From Mycolicibacterium sp. GF69 (GTDB lineage: Bacteria > Actinomycetota > Actinomycetes > Mycobacteriales > Mycobacteriaceae), in assembly GCF_003284965.1 (NCBI RefSeq), contig NZ_QMEW01000033.1, forward strand, positions 1 through 58,179: a stretch of 58,179 nucleotides of DNA, read 5' to 3'. The first letter of the stretch is position 1; every line of letters begins with the position of its first letter. Positions 37,997-46,326 of this stretch are shown one piece after another. The notes under the pieces are model-generated. The model did no database searches, was not told where the DNA came from, and saw nothing but the letters and a program-made list of their open reading frames with translations. Made by a program: the position numbers and the translations under genes.

Positions 37997-39127
37997 ATGG
38001 CCAAGAACTCGATCAAGGTCTCGGCCAACGTCGCCGACACGGTGCGGCCGACGGTCGCCGCCAAGCATCCGGGCTTACGCGCCTTGCGCACCGTCGTGGG
38101 ACGGATCACCACGCCGCTGCTGCCCGACGACTACCTCAAACTTGCGAATCCGTTGTGGTCGGCACGCGAACTACGTGGCCGGGTGCTCGATGTGCGGCGC
38201 GAAACCGAGGACTCGGCGACGCTGGTCATCAAGCCGGGATGGGGCTTCTCGTTCGGTTACCAGCCAGGCCAATACGTCGGAATCGGTGTGCAGATCGACG
38301 GCCGGTGGCGGTGGCGGTCGTACTCACTGACCTCGGCGCCGTCGCGGACCACCCGCACCATCACGATCACGGTCAAGGCGATGCCCGAGGGATTCCTGTC
38401 GACGCACCTCGTCGAGGGGTTGGCGCCCGGCACGATCGTGCGGTTGGCCGCACCCCAGGGCAACTTCGTGATGCCCGACCCCGCGCCGCCGAAGGTGCTC
38501 TTCTTGACGGCCGGTTCCGGTATCACGCCGGTGATGTCGATGCTGCGCACCCTGGCCCGGCGAGACCAGATCACCGATATCGTCCACCTGCATTCGGCGC
38601 CAACCGAATCCGACGTCTTGTTCGCCAGCGAGCTCGGTGAGCTGGCCGGTAGGCATGACGGCTACCGACTGCTGCTGCGCTCGACGCGCACCCAGGGTCG
38701 GCTGGAGCTGTCGCGGCTGGCCGACGAGGTGCCCGACTGGCGCGAGCGCCAGACGTGGGCGTGCGGACCGGAGGGCATGCTCGATGCGGCCCAGCGCGCC
38801 TGGGCCGACGCCGGCCTCGGCGAATTGCTGCACCTTGAGCGGTTCGCGACGTCCAAAGCTGCCGTGCACGGGCAGGGCGGCACGGTCGAATTCGCACGCA
38901 GCGGCAAGACCGTCACCGTGGACGCCGCGACCCCGCTGATGGACGCCGGGGAGCAGGCGGGCGTGCAGATGCCGTTCGGCTGCCGGATGGGTATCTGCCA
39001 GTCCTGTGTGGTGGGCCTCGTCGACGGCCATGTCCGCGATCTCCGCACGGGTGTCGAACATGAACCGGGCAGCCGGGTACAGACCTGCATCTCCGCTGCG
39101 TCGGGCGATTGCGTGCTCGATGTCTGA
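37997..39127 (+). CDS. NAD(P)H oxidoreductase, electron donor of DesA3 (Rv3230c type)
   Basis: A 376-residue reductase that passes electrons from NADPH to the DesA3 desaturase. It has a ferredoxin-reductase FAD domain (RWRWRSYSLTSAPS at about 100-113), an NAD(P) domain (VLFLTAGSGITPVMSML) and a C-terminal plant-type [2Fe-2S] domain (MPFGCRMGICQSCVVG and QTCISAASGDC, four cysteines). This order matches Rv3230c. ATG at 37997 has only three bases between it and the putative operator, so the ribosome site is poor; a leaderless transcript is possible. Confidence 0.93.
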   Translation: MAKNSIKVSANVADTVRPTVAAKHPGLRALRTVVGRITTPLLPDDYLKLANPLWSARELRGRVLDVRRETEDSATLVIKPGWGFSFGYQPGQYVGIGVQIDGRWRWRSYSLTSAPSRTTRTITITVKAMPEGFLSTHLVEGLAPGTIVRLAAPQGNFVMPDPAPPKVLFLTAGSGITPVMSMLRTLARRDQITDIVHLHSAPTESDVLFASELGELAGRHDGYRLLLRSTRTQGRLELSRLADEVPDWRERQTWACGPEGMLDAAQRAWADAGLGELLHLERFATSKAAVHGQGGTVEFARSGKTVTVDAATPLMDAGEQAGVQMPFGCRMGICQSCVVGLVDGHVRDLRTGVEHEPGSRVQTCISAASGDCVLDV

Positions 39128-39140
39128 GGTTTACTGGCTG

Positions 39141-39175
39141 GTAACCTACGGGTACGTAGGTTACGGTAACGTAGG
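39141..39175. promoter_or_regulatory. Palindromic operator region upstream of desA3
   Basis: Perfect arms GTAACCTACG (39141-39150) and CGTAGGTTAC (39155-39164) are four bases apart. The right arm runs into a second GTTAC-G-GTAAC dyad (39160-39170) and CGTAGG recurs at 39170-39175. The 21-nt part 39155-39175 matches the site before the reductase gene at all but two positions. It ends 21 bases before the desA3 ATG. Confidence 0.75.
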
Positions 39176-39196
39176 CACGCGAGAGGAGGCTTGACG

Positions 39197-40438
39197 ATGG
39201 CAATCACTGACGTTCCCGAGTTCGCCCATCTAACTGACGCGGACATCGAGAGTCTGGCCGTGGAACTGGATGCGATCCGGCAGGACATCGAAGACTCCCG
39301 CGGTGAGCGCGACGCGCGTTATATCCGTCGCACCATTGCCGCTCAGCGCGCGCTGGAGGTCGCCGGTCGCCTGATGCTGGCCGCGAGCTCGCGCCGCTCG
39401 GCGTGGTGGGCGGGCACTGTCACCCTGGGCGTGGCCAAGATCGTCGAGAACATGGAGATCGGCCACAACGTCATGCACGGCCAGTGGGACTGGATGAACG
39501 ATCCCGAAATTCACTCCTCGACCTGGGAGTGGGACATGGGCGGCGCCGCCAAACACTGGCGCTTCACCCACAACTTCATGCACCACAAGTACACGAACAT
39601 CCTGGGCATGGACGACGATGTGGGCTACGGCCTGATCCGGGTCACCCGCGACGCGAAGTGGAAGCCCTTCAACCTCGGCAACGTGTTGTACAACACGATT
39701 CTCGCGCTCGGCTTCGAGTGGGGAGTCGGACTGCAGCACGTCGAGCTCGGCAAGATCTTCAAGGGCAGGGACAACCGCGACGAGAGCAAGATCCGCGCGC
39801 GGGAGTTCGCCGCCAAGGCCGGCGCACAGCTGTTCAAGGACTACGTGGCGTACCCCGCCGTGACGTCGCTGTCGCCGGGCGCGACCTACAAGTCCACGCT
39901 CAAGGCCAATGCGGTGGCCAATGTCATCCGCAACGTCTGGTCCAACGCGGTGATCTTCTGCGGCCACTTCCCCGACGGCGCAGAGAAATTCACCAAAACC
40001 GACATGGTCGGCGAGACCAAGGGCGAGTGGTACCTGCGCCAGATGCTGGGCAGCGCGAATTTCAACGCGGGTGCGGGTCTGCGGTTCATGAGTGGCAATC
40101 TCTCCCACCAGATCGAGCATCACCTGTTCCCAGATCTCCCCAGCAACCGCTACGAGGAGATCGCCGTCCGGGTGCGGGCGCTGTGTGACAAGTACGACCT
40201 GCCGTACACGACCGGATCCTTCCTGGTGCAGTACGGCAAGGCGTGGCGGACCATCGCCAAGCTCTCGCTGCCGGACAAGTACTTGCGCGACACGGCCGAC
40301 GATGCGCCGGAGACGCGCAGCGAGCGGATGTTCGTCGAGCTGGAGCCGGGCCAGCGGCGTGGTCTCAAGTCGTCGATCGCGGCGGTGCGGGCTCGCCGGC
40401 GCGAGAAGCGCGCGATCCGCGAGCGCGCAGGTCTGTAG
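39197..40438 (+). CDS. desA3: Membrane stearoyl-CoA delta-9 desaturase DesA3
   Basis: Di-iron membrane desaturase that makes oleoyl-CoA for phospholipids and triacylglycerol. The 413-residue protein contains the three histidine boxes HNVMH, HNFMHHKY and HQIEHHLFPDLP, plus hydrophobic segments near 60-80, 150-170 and 210-235. ATG at 39197 is chosen because AGGAGG (39184-39189) lies seven bases before it; a TTG at 39191 is too close. The gene follows its reductase after 69 nt, as Rv3230c-desA3 in M. tuberculosis. Thiourea drugs inhibit this enzyme in mycobacteria. The C-terminus is basic. Confidence 0.96.
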   Translation: MAITDVPEFAHLTDADIESLAVELDAIRQDIEDSRGERDARYIRRTIAAQRALEVAGRLMLAASSRRSAWWAGTVTLGVAKIVENMEIGHNVMHGQWDWMNDPEIHSSTWEWDMGGAAKHWRFTHNFMHHKYTNILGMDDDVGYGLIRVTRDAKWKPFNLGNVLYNTILALGFEWGVGLQHVELGKIFKGRDNRDESKIRAREFAAKAGAQLFKDYVAYPAVTSLSPGATYKSTLKANAVANVIRNVWSNAVIFCGHFPDGAEKFTKTDMVGETKGEWYLRQMLGSANFNAGAGLRFMSGNLSHQIEHHLFPDLPSNRYEEIAVRVRALCDKYDLPYTTGSFLVQYGKAWRTIAKLSLPDKYLRDTADDAPETRSERMFVELEPGQRRGLKSSIAAVRARRREKRAIRERAGL

Positions 40439-40474
40439 ACGACACCCCGCGCAAATTCAGCACGTCGCGCACGC

Positions 40475-41452
40475 TCAGGGCGCGAGCGCGGACAGCAGTC
40501 GCCGGGCGGCGGCGACGCGACCGACCGCGGGGCCGGTCAACGTGTCGAGGGCACACTCCGGGTCGGCGGGCGGACCCATGTGTCCGCAGCCGCGGGGGCA
40601 GTCCTTGATCGCCTCGGCCAGATCCGAAAAGGCCAGCAGCACATCGTCGGGCTCGATGTGGGCCAGCCCGAACGACCGGATACCGGGGGTGTCGATCACC
40701 CAACCCCCGAGCTCCAGTGGCAACGCCACCGATTGCGTCGACGTATGCCTGCCCCTGCCGATGTCGGTCACCTCTCCGGTAGCCCGCTGCGCTTGCGGCA
40801 CAAGACGATTCACCAGCGTCGACTTGCCCACCCCGGAGTGGCCGAGTAACACGGTGACGCGTCCGGCCAGCAAGGGGGCGACCGCGTCGAGTGGGTCGTC
40901 GCGGCCGGCCGTGGTGACCGTCAAGTCGAGGTCGGCGAACTGCGCCGCGAACGGTTCGGGCGCCGCCAGATCGGTCTTCGTCAGGCACAGTATCGGTTCG
41001 AGGCCACCGGCATAGGCGGCTATCAGCGCGCGTTCGACCAGCCCGGCGCGTGGCGGTGGGTCGGCCAGCGCGACGACGATCAGTAGCTGGTCGGCGTTGG
41101 CCACCACGACGCGCTCGGTGGGATCGGTGTCATCGGCGGTGCGGCGCAACACCGTTCGCCGCTCGCCGCGTCGCACGATGCGGGCCAGGGTGTCGGGTTT
41201 GCCGGACAGGTCGCCGACGATACCGACGTCGTCTCCGACGACGATCGGGGTGCGGCCCAGTTCCCGGGCACGCATCGCGATGACGCGCCGGTCCGGGTCC
41301 CCGCCGAGCGCACAACCCCATCGCCCCCGGTCGACGGTCACCACCATCGCCTCCTGCGCGTCGGCGTGGTCGGGCCGAATCTTGGTCCGCGGCCGCGAGC
41401 CTCGGCCGGGCCGCACCCGGACATCGGACTCGTCGTACTCGCGGGGGGTCAA
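40475..41452 (-). CDS. rsgA: Ribosome small subunit-dependent GTPase RsgA
   Basis: Circularly permuted GTPase that checks and releases factors in late 30S assembly. The 325-residue protein has an OB-like N-terminal part (about 30-115), then the permuted motifs: LTKTDL (G4) near 160, GHSGVGKST (G1) near 203, DTPGIRSFG (G3) near 253, and a C-terminal zinc site CPRGCGHMGPPADPEC. TTG at 41452 overlaps the aroA stop (TTGA) and no better start lies inside, so aroA-rsgA is one coupled unit, as Rv3227-Rv3228 in M. tuberculosis. Confidence 0.95.
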   Translation of the reverse strand: MTPREYDESDVRVRPGRGSRPRTKIRPDHADAQEAMVVTVDRGRWGCALGGDPDRRVIAMRARELGRTPIVVGDDVGIVGDLSGKPDTLARIVRRGERRTVLRRTADDTDPTERVVVANADQLLIVVALADPPPRAGLVERALIAAYAGGLEPILCLTKTDLAAPEPFAAQFADLDLTVTTAGRDDPLDAVAPLLAGRVTVLLGHSGVGKSTLVNRLVPQAQRATGEVTDIGRGRHTSTQSVALPLELGGWVIDTPGIRSFGLAHIEPDDVLLAFSDLAEAIKDCPRGCGHMGPPADPECALDTLTGPAVGRVAAARRLLSALAP

Positions 41453-42768
41453 GCGGGGTCGACCTCCGTCGTCTGACCCGCAAGCATGTCGGCCCACAAC
41501 TCGGCGAAGCCCGGCAGCGTCTTGGCGGTGGTCTCGATGTCCTCCACCGCGACGTCGGGCACCTTGAGTCCGACGATCGCGCCCGCGGTGGCCATCCGGT
41601 GATCGGCGTACGAGTGCCACAGCCCACCGTGCAGCGGACGGGCGGTGATCACCAAGCCGTCGGCGGTCTCCTCGCACTGGCCGCCGAGTCCGTTGATCTC
41701 AGCGGACAGTGCGGTCAGGCGATCGGTTTCGTGCCCGCGCAGATGCGCGATACCCGACAACTTCGAGACCGAATCGGGGGCGGCCAGCGCGGCCAGCGCC
41801 GCGACGGCGGGCGTCAGCTCACCGACGTCGTGCAGATCGACCTCGATCCCGCCGTAGACACTGGCTCCGCACACCTCGAGATACGTCTCGCCATGGCGCA
41901 CAACGGCTTCCAACTTCTTGAGGATCGCGACGATGGCTTCGGCCGGTTGCGTACTGACGCGCGGCCAGCCGGTCAACCGCACCGTGCCGCCACTGACGAC
42001 CGCGGCGGCGAGAAACGGCACGGCGTTGGACAGGTCGGGCTCGATGTGCCAGTGGCGCGCCGCGACGGGGCCGGGCGCCACCCGCCACCGGTTGTCCACT
42101 GTGTCGTCGACGTCGACACCGGCGTCGCGCAGCATCGCGACCGTCATCGCCACATGCGGCGCCGAGGGCACCGACTCACCGGTGTGCACGACGGTCAACC
42201 CGTCGGTGAAACCCGCACCGGACAGCAGCAGGCCGGAGACGAACTGTGACGATGCCGACGCGTCGATCTCCACCGCCCCGCCGGTCACCGACCCGGCTCC
42301 GCGCACGGCGAACGGCATTGCGTCGCCGTCGATGTCGACACCGAGGCCGCGCAGCGCGTCGAGAAGGGGCGTGATCGGACGGGCGCGGGCCTGTTCATCG
42401 CCGTCGAACGTGACCGTGGCGGTGCCGAGCGCCGCGACGGGCGGGACGAATCGCAACACCGTGCCCGCCAGCCCGCAGTCGATGCGCGCTCCGTCGAGCG
42501 GTGCGATGTGTCCGCTGACGGCCAGCTCCTCGCCGTCTCCGTCGATCCTCACCCCGAGCGCTTGCAGTGCGCCGATCATCAGGTCGGTGTCGCGGCTGCG
42601 CAACGCGCCGCTGATCGTCGATGCGCCGTCGGCCGTGGCAAGCGCCGCCAGCACCAGCGCCCGGTTCGTCTGAGACTTGGAGCCGGGCACAGTGACCGTC
42701 GCATGCACCGGACTCGGCGCCGACGGGGCAGGCCAGGCCTCGCGTTGTTGATGTCCGTGCACGCTCAC
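41449..42768 (-). CDS. aroA: 3-phosphoshikimate 1-carboxyvinyltransferase (EPSP synthase)
   Basis: Transfers the enolpyruvyl group of PEP to shikimate-3-phosphate, step six of chorismate synthesis. The 439-residue protein shows VPGSKSQTNRALVLAALA (about residues 27-44), LAGTVLRFV (near 99), the RPITPLLDALR region, ASASSQFVSGLLLSG and DHRMATAG near the C-terminus, all EPSP synthase landmarks. GTG at 42768. Its stop overlaps rsgA. It is divergent from the SRAP gene across 44 nt. The chorismate product also feeds entC at 55.5 kb. Confidence 0.96.
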   Translation of the reverse strand: MSVHGHQQREAWPAPSAPSPVHATVTVPGSKSQTNRALVLAALATADGASTISGALRSRDTDLMIGALQALGVRIDGDGEELAVSGHIAPLDGARIDCGLAGTVLRFVPPVAALGTATVTFDGDEQARARPITPLLDALRGLGVDIDGDAMPFAVRGAGSVTGGAVEIDASASSQFVSGLLLSGAGFTDGLTVVHTGESVPSAPHVAMTVAMLRDAGVDVDDTVDNRWRVAPGPVAARHWHIEPDLSNAVPFLAAAVVSGGTVRLTGWPRVSTQPAEAIVAILKKLEAVVRHGETYLEVCGASVYGGIEVDLHDVGELTPAVAALAALAAPDSVSKLSGIAHLRGHETDRLTALSAEINGLGGQCEETADGLVITARPLHGGLWHSYADHRMATAGAIVGLKVPDVAVEDIETTAKTLPGFAELWADMLAGQTTEVDPA

Positions 42769-42812
42769 GGCTCCATCTTCCCCTGTCGGCTTCGCGTGCC
42801 ACCATGGGATTC

Positions 42813-43628
42813 ATGTGTGGACGTTTCGCGGTGACCACCGATCCCGCGCTGCTGGCCGAGAAGATCAAGGCGATCGACGAGACCACGGCGGCCGCCTCCG
42901 AGGGCAAAGACCCGGCAGACCCCAACCACGCTGCCGGTCCTAACAACGCTGCCGGTCCTAACAACGCTGCCGGTCCCAACTACAACGTTGCGCCGACCAC
43001 CACAATCAGCAGCGTGGTCAAGCGCCACGCTGAACCCGACGACGAGGCCACCCGGCGGGTGCGGTCGATGCGGTGGGGGCTGATCCCGCCGTGGGCCAAG
43101 GCCACAGCGGACGGCGGCCCGGAGACCAAGGGGCCGCTGCTGATCAATGCCCGCTCCGACAAGCTCACCACCTCGCCGGTGTTTCGCACGTCGGCCAAGA
43201 ACAAGCGTTGCCTGGTGCCGATGGACGGCTGGTACGAGTGGCAGGGCCAGAAGGGTGCCAAGACGCCCTTCTACATGTATGCCGGCGACGGTGAGCCGCT
43301 TTTCATGGCGGGGCTGTGGTCGACGTGGCGGCCCAAGACAGCGCCTAAAGACGCCAAACCACTGCTCAGTTGCACGATCATCACCACCGACGCCGCCGGT
43401 CCGCTGGCCGCGATCCACGACCGGATGCCGCTGACGGTCAGCCAACGCGACTGGGACCGCTGGCTGGACCCCGACGCGCCGATCGACGAAGGCCTGCTGC
43501 GCGGCCACGGCGACCTCGACCGCATCCAGATCCGGGAGGTGTCGCGGCTGGTGAACAGCGTACGCAACAACGGGCCGGAACTGATCGAACCGGTGGGACC
43601 GCAGGCCGAACAAGGCACCCTGCTTTGA
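42813..43628 (+). CDS. SRAP (HMCES/YedK) abasic-site shield protein
   Basis: Forms a covalent thiazolidine link to abasic sites in single-stranded DNA and protects them. The 271-residue protein begins MCGRFAV; Cys2 becomes the N-terminal residue after Met removal and is the reactive group, so the ATG at 42813 is taken rather than an ATG nine bases earlier. The active-site residues are visible as N in NARSDK, E in GWYEW and H in HDRMPL; YNVAPT is the usual loop. A tandem repeat (42927-42980) lengthens the loop before YNVAPT. Corresponds to Rv3226c by position. Confidence 0.93.
   Translation: MCGRFAVTTDPALLAEKIKAIDETTAAASEGKDPADPNHAAGPNNAAGPNNAAGPNYNVAPTTTISSVVKRHAEPDDEATRRVRSMRWGLIPPWAKATADGGPETKGPLLINARSDKLTTSPVFRTSAKNKRCLVPMDGWYEWQGQKGAKTPFYMYAGDGEPLFMAGLWSTWRPKTAPKDAKPLLSCTIITTDAAGPLAAIHDRMPLTVSQRDWDRWLDPDAPIDEGLLRGHGDLDRIQIREVSRLVNSVRNNGPELIEPVGPQAEQGTLL
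42927..42980 (+). repeat. Three 18-bp tandem units in the SRAP gene
   Basis: The units encode HAAGPN, NAAGPN and NAAGPN and differ at only a few bases. They lie in the loop between the Cys2 region and YNVAPT. As each unit is 18 bp, gain or loss keeps the reading frame. Confidence 0.85.
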
Positions 43629-43671
43629 CGCTGGGCACGCGGCATCCTCTACCAGTCGAACTGACATCTTG

Positions 43672-43688
43672 ACAGAGGATTCCTCTGT
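43672..43688. promoter_or_regulatory. TetR operator and promoter upstream of the tetR-crotonase operon
   Basis: Perfect arms ACAGAGGA (43672-43679) and TCCTCTGT (43681-43688) around one base form a 17-bp palindrome, ten bases before the TetR start. The left arm overlaps TTGACA (43669-43674), a consensus-like -35. This is the classic layout of an autorepressed TetR gene; the binding itself is inferred. Confidence 0.75.
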
Positions 43689-43697
43689 AAGACTAGA

Positions 43698-44300
43698 GTG
43701 ATTCTCGTGCCTGCGAGGACTCGTCCCGACGCGCGGACGCGGCTGCTGGAAGTCGCGAGGCGGCGCTTCGCGTTCGACGGCGCCCTGTCGGCCACCCTCG
43801 ACGAGGTGCGTCGTGAAGCCGAGGTGAGCGTCGGCGCGCTGTATCACCACTTCCCCGACAAACTTTCACTCGCCACCGCCGTCTTCGCGCAGCTGCTCGG
43901 CGAGTACCAGGCCGGCTTCATCGCCATGCTGCGCGAACAGGGCACGGCGGAAGGCGGTATCCGCGGCGGGGTCGCCTATCACCTGCGGTGGGTCTCGGCG
44001 CATCGCGGCGAGGCCACCCTGCTGCTCGGACCCCGGCTCGACAGCGCGGAGCTACGCGAGCACAACGACGTCTTCTTCGCTGCGGTCCGTGACTGGTGGC
44101 GGCCGCATCACGGCTACGGCGTGCTGCAGCCGATGCGTGTCGACGTCACCGCTGCGCTGTGGCTCGGCCCGGCCCAGGAGTACAGCCGGTACTGGATCGC
44201 TGGGACGGCCAAACGGATACCACGGGAAACGATCGGGATATTCGCCGACGCCGCCTGGGCAGCGTTGCGCGCCAACGAGATCGAGGAGAATACGACATGA
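43698..44300 (+). CDS. TetR-family transcriptional regulator
   Basis: A 200-residue regulator. Helix-turn-helix: LSATLDEVRREAEVSVGALYHHFPDKLSLATAVFAQLL (about residues 30-67); the rest is the ligand domain. GTG at 43698 or GTG at 43707 may start it. An upstream palindrome (43672-43688) over a -35 box suggests autoregulation. Its stop overlaps the crotonase ATG (ATGA), so it heads an accessory operon with lipid-metabolism genes, and the inducer may be an acyl-CoA or a related lipid (inference). Confidence 0.9.
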   Translation: MILVPARTRPDARTRLLEVARRRFAFDGALSATLDEVRREAEVSVGALYHHFPDKLSLATAVFAQLLGEYQAGFIAMLREQGTAEGGIRGGVAYHLRWVSAHRGEATLLLGPRLDSAELREHNDVFFAAVRDWWRPHHGYGVLQPMRVDVTAALWLGPAQEYSRYWIAGTAKRIPRETIGIFADAAWAALRANEIEENTT

Positions 44301-45130
44301 ATGACAAGGATTCGCTGTACCGGACGATGGTCGCCGGCGGCGACGACCCCGATGCGCCGGTGCGGGTGCGCGTCGAACACCGAGGCGACCGGGCGGTGGT
44401 CACGCTCGACGAGCCACGCCGGCTCAACGTGCTGTCCGCCCCGCTGGTGCGTCAGCTGCGACGAGCCCTGGTCGACCTCGACGCCGACCCCGACGTGCGC
44501 AGCGTCGTGATCACCGGGGCCGATCCCGGCTTCAGTGCCGGCGGCGACCTGAAGATGATGGACGCCGCGATCAAACAACTCGACGCGCCGGAGGGCGCCG
44601 CCGACATCTGGCGTTGGATCCGTCGCGAATTCGGCGGTGTGGCACGGTTGATCGCGGGGTCGGACACCATCTTCGTGGCTGCGCTCAACGGCGCAGCCGC
44701 CGGTGTCGGGCTGGCCTGGGCGTTGACGTGCGACCTCGTCATCGCCAGCGAGCGTGCGGTGATCGTGCCGGCGTTCGGCCGGCTGGGACTGATCCCGGAG
44801 GTCGGCACGAGTTGGGCACTGACCCGACGCCTGGGCTATCAGGGTGCGCTCGCCTACTACCTGCGGGGCGAGCACATCGACGCCCGCGAGGCGCAGCGAC
44901 TCGGCCTGGTGCAGGAGGTGGTCGCACACGACCGTCTGCTGGCCGTCGCCGACGAATGGTGTGCGCGGGTTTCCGCGATGCCTCCGCACGCGGTGGCGAT
45001 GACCAAGCCGTTGCTGCGTGCGGCCGCCGATGCCGACTGGGCCGATGCGCTGACGTTGGAGGAGTTCGCCGAACCGTCGTGCTTCACCACCGGGGCGTTC
45101 GCCGACAGCGTGCGCACGATGTTGTCCTGA
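44297..45130 (+). CDS. Crotonase-fold enoyl-CoA hydratase/isomerase family protein
   Basis: A 277-residue crotonase. GADPGFSAGGDLKMM (about 75-89) and NGAAAGVGLAWALTCDLVIAS (about 132-152) form the oxyanion hole. The two catalytic glutamates of true hydratases are not at their usual places: the GxGxELA position has Ala, and the PE of FGxPE is replaced. An acidic residue occurs later, in GLIPEVGTSW, as in enoyl-CoA isomerases and PaaG-like enzymes. An isomerase role therefore seems likelier than a hydratase one. ATG overlaps the TetR stop; a 90-nt gap follows. Confidence 0.85.
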   Translation: MNDKDSLYRTMVAGGDDPDAPVRVRVEHRGDRAVVTLDEPRRLNVLSAPLVRQLRRALVDLDADPDVRSVVITGADPGFSAGGDLKMMDAAIKQLDAPEGAADIWRWIRREFGGVARLIAGSDTIFVAALNGAAAGVGLAWALTCDLVIASERAVIVPAFGRLGLIPEVGTSWALTRRLGYQGALAYYLRGEHIDAREAQRLGLVQEVVAHDRLLAVADEWCARVSAMPPHAVAMTKPLLRAAADADWADALTLEEFAEPSCFTTGAFADSVRTMLS

Positions 45131-45220
45131 GTTGCGGTAGGCGAGGGCCGGCTTCGCCTGGCCGGCTCAGGATCGGTGAATCCGGCTGCTCACGCCCGAA
45201 TGGCCATTAACATAGTGTGC

Positions 45221-45466
45221 ATGGACGGGACGAACGGGTCGGTTGTGGTCAGCGCGGTGAGGAAGATCTTGAGCTTCGAGATGACCATCGCGGAGTGGAT
45301 CGGCACCGCGCTCATCCTCGCCGCTCCGTACGTGGTCATCGGCATCGGCTGGACGGCGTTCAACCTGGATCAACTGGACGGCCGGGGGCTGGTGTGGCTG
45401 ATCCAGCTGATCGGGTCGATCGTGTTCTGGCCCGCGCTGGTCTTCTCGGCGGTGTGCGTGGCATGA
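45221..45466 (+). CDS. Small membrane protein A
   Basis: An 81-residue protein with two hydrophobic helices (IGTALILAAPYVVIGIGWTAF, about 26-46, and LIQLIGSIVFWPALVFSAV, about 60-78), separated by a short polar loop (NLDQLDGRG). It resembles small membrane protein B at 46323 in layout: MTIAEWIG/AAMIEFAMW, then PYVVIGIGWTAFN/PYLLIGLAWAFFD, and finally FWPALVFSAV/FWPANLFGIE. No function is known. ATG at 45221; the reading frame is open further upstream, but this start has AT-rich bases before it. Its stop overlaps the DUF2236 start (ATGA). Confidence 0.75.
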   Translation: MDGTNGSVVVSAVRKILSFEMTIAEWIGTALILAAPYVVIGIGWTAFNLDQLDGRGLVWLIQLIGSIVFWPALVFSAVCVA

Positions 45467-46326
45467 CCGACCGCTATCGCATCTCGGTCCGACGGCGCAC
45501 CGCCAGATGGGACCCCGAAGCTCCGGTCAGCGCCGCGGAGGCCATGGACTTCTGGGCGTTCGCCGCGGGGGCCGCCAATGTGGTCATGCAGCTGTCCTGG
45601 CCGGAGGTGGGCCACGGCGTCGCAGAGAGCAAGGTCGACTCGGGCAATCTGCTCAAGCATCCGTGGAAACGGGCCAGGACCACGTTTCAGTACCTCGCCG
45701 TGGCGGTGCTCGGGACGCCCGATGACCGCGCCGCGTTCCGGGAGGCAGTCAACACCGCGCACCGCTACGTCAAGTCGACCGAGGAAAGTCCCGTCCGGTA
45801 CAACGCCTTCGACCGTGATCTGCAGATGTGGGTGGCCGCATGCCTTTTCGTCGGGCTCGAGGACACCTATCAGTTGCTGCGCGGGGAGATGACGACCGAG
45901 CAGGCCGAGCAGTTCTACCGCTCCGCGTGGCCGCTGGGCACCACGCTGCAGGTCACCGAGGACCAGTGGCCGCCGACCCGCGCCGAGTTCGACGAATTCT
46001 GGCGCACCGGCTGCGAGCGGGTGTCGATCGACGACCGGGTGCGTGGACACCTGCTCCACATGTTGAACCTGCGCATGATCAACCCCCTTCTGGGGCTGCC
46101 GTTTCGGCCGCTGCTGAAGTTCTTGACCGCCGGCTTCCTCGCGCCTGTGTTCCGCGACGCGCTGGGTTTGCGGTGGAGCCCCTTTCGGCAGTTCTTGTTC
46201 GAATCGCTGTTCCTGCTCGTCGCTTTCGTCAACAGGTTCATGCCGGTGTTTCTGCGTCAGGGCGGTAGCTACGTGCTGCTCGCCGATGTGCGCCGCCGGG
46301 TCCGCACGCGCCGGGCGCTGGTATGA
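45463..46326 (+). CDS. DUF2236 / MpaB-type oxygenase family protein
   Basis: A 287-residue protein of the family containing the rubber oxygenase Lcp and MpaB, which bind heme b and oxidise lipophilic substrates. Typical segments are AFAAGAANVVMQLSWPEVGHGVAES (residues about 29-53), the HPWKRARTTFQYLAVAVLGT stretch, the conserved middle YNAFDRDLQMWVAACLFVG and the H-containing C-terminal part. The substrate is unknown. ATG overlaps the upstream small membrane gene, and its stop overlaps the downstream one, so the three are probably made in fixed proportion. Confidence 0.85.
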   Translation: MTDRYRISVRRRTARWDPEAPVSAAEAMDFWAFAAGAANVVMQLSWPEVGHGVAESKVDSGNLLKHPWKRARTTFQYLAVAVLGTPDDRAAFREAVNTAHRYVKSTEESPVRYNAFDRDLQMWVAACLFVGLEDTYQLLRGEMTTEQAEQFYRSAWPLGTTLQVTEDQWPPTRAEFDEFWRTGCERVSIDDRVRGHLLHMLNLRMINPLLGLPFRPLLKFLTAGFLAPVFRDALGLRWSPFRQFLFESLFLLVAFVNRFMPVFLRQGGSYVLLADVRRRVRTRRALV

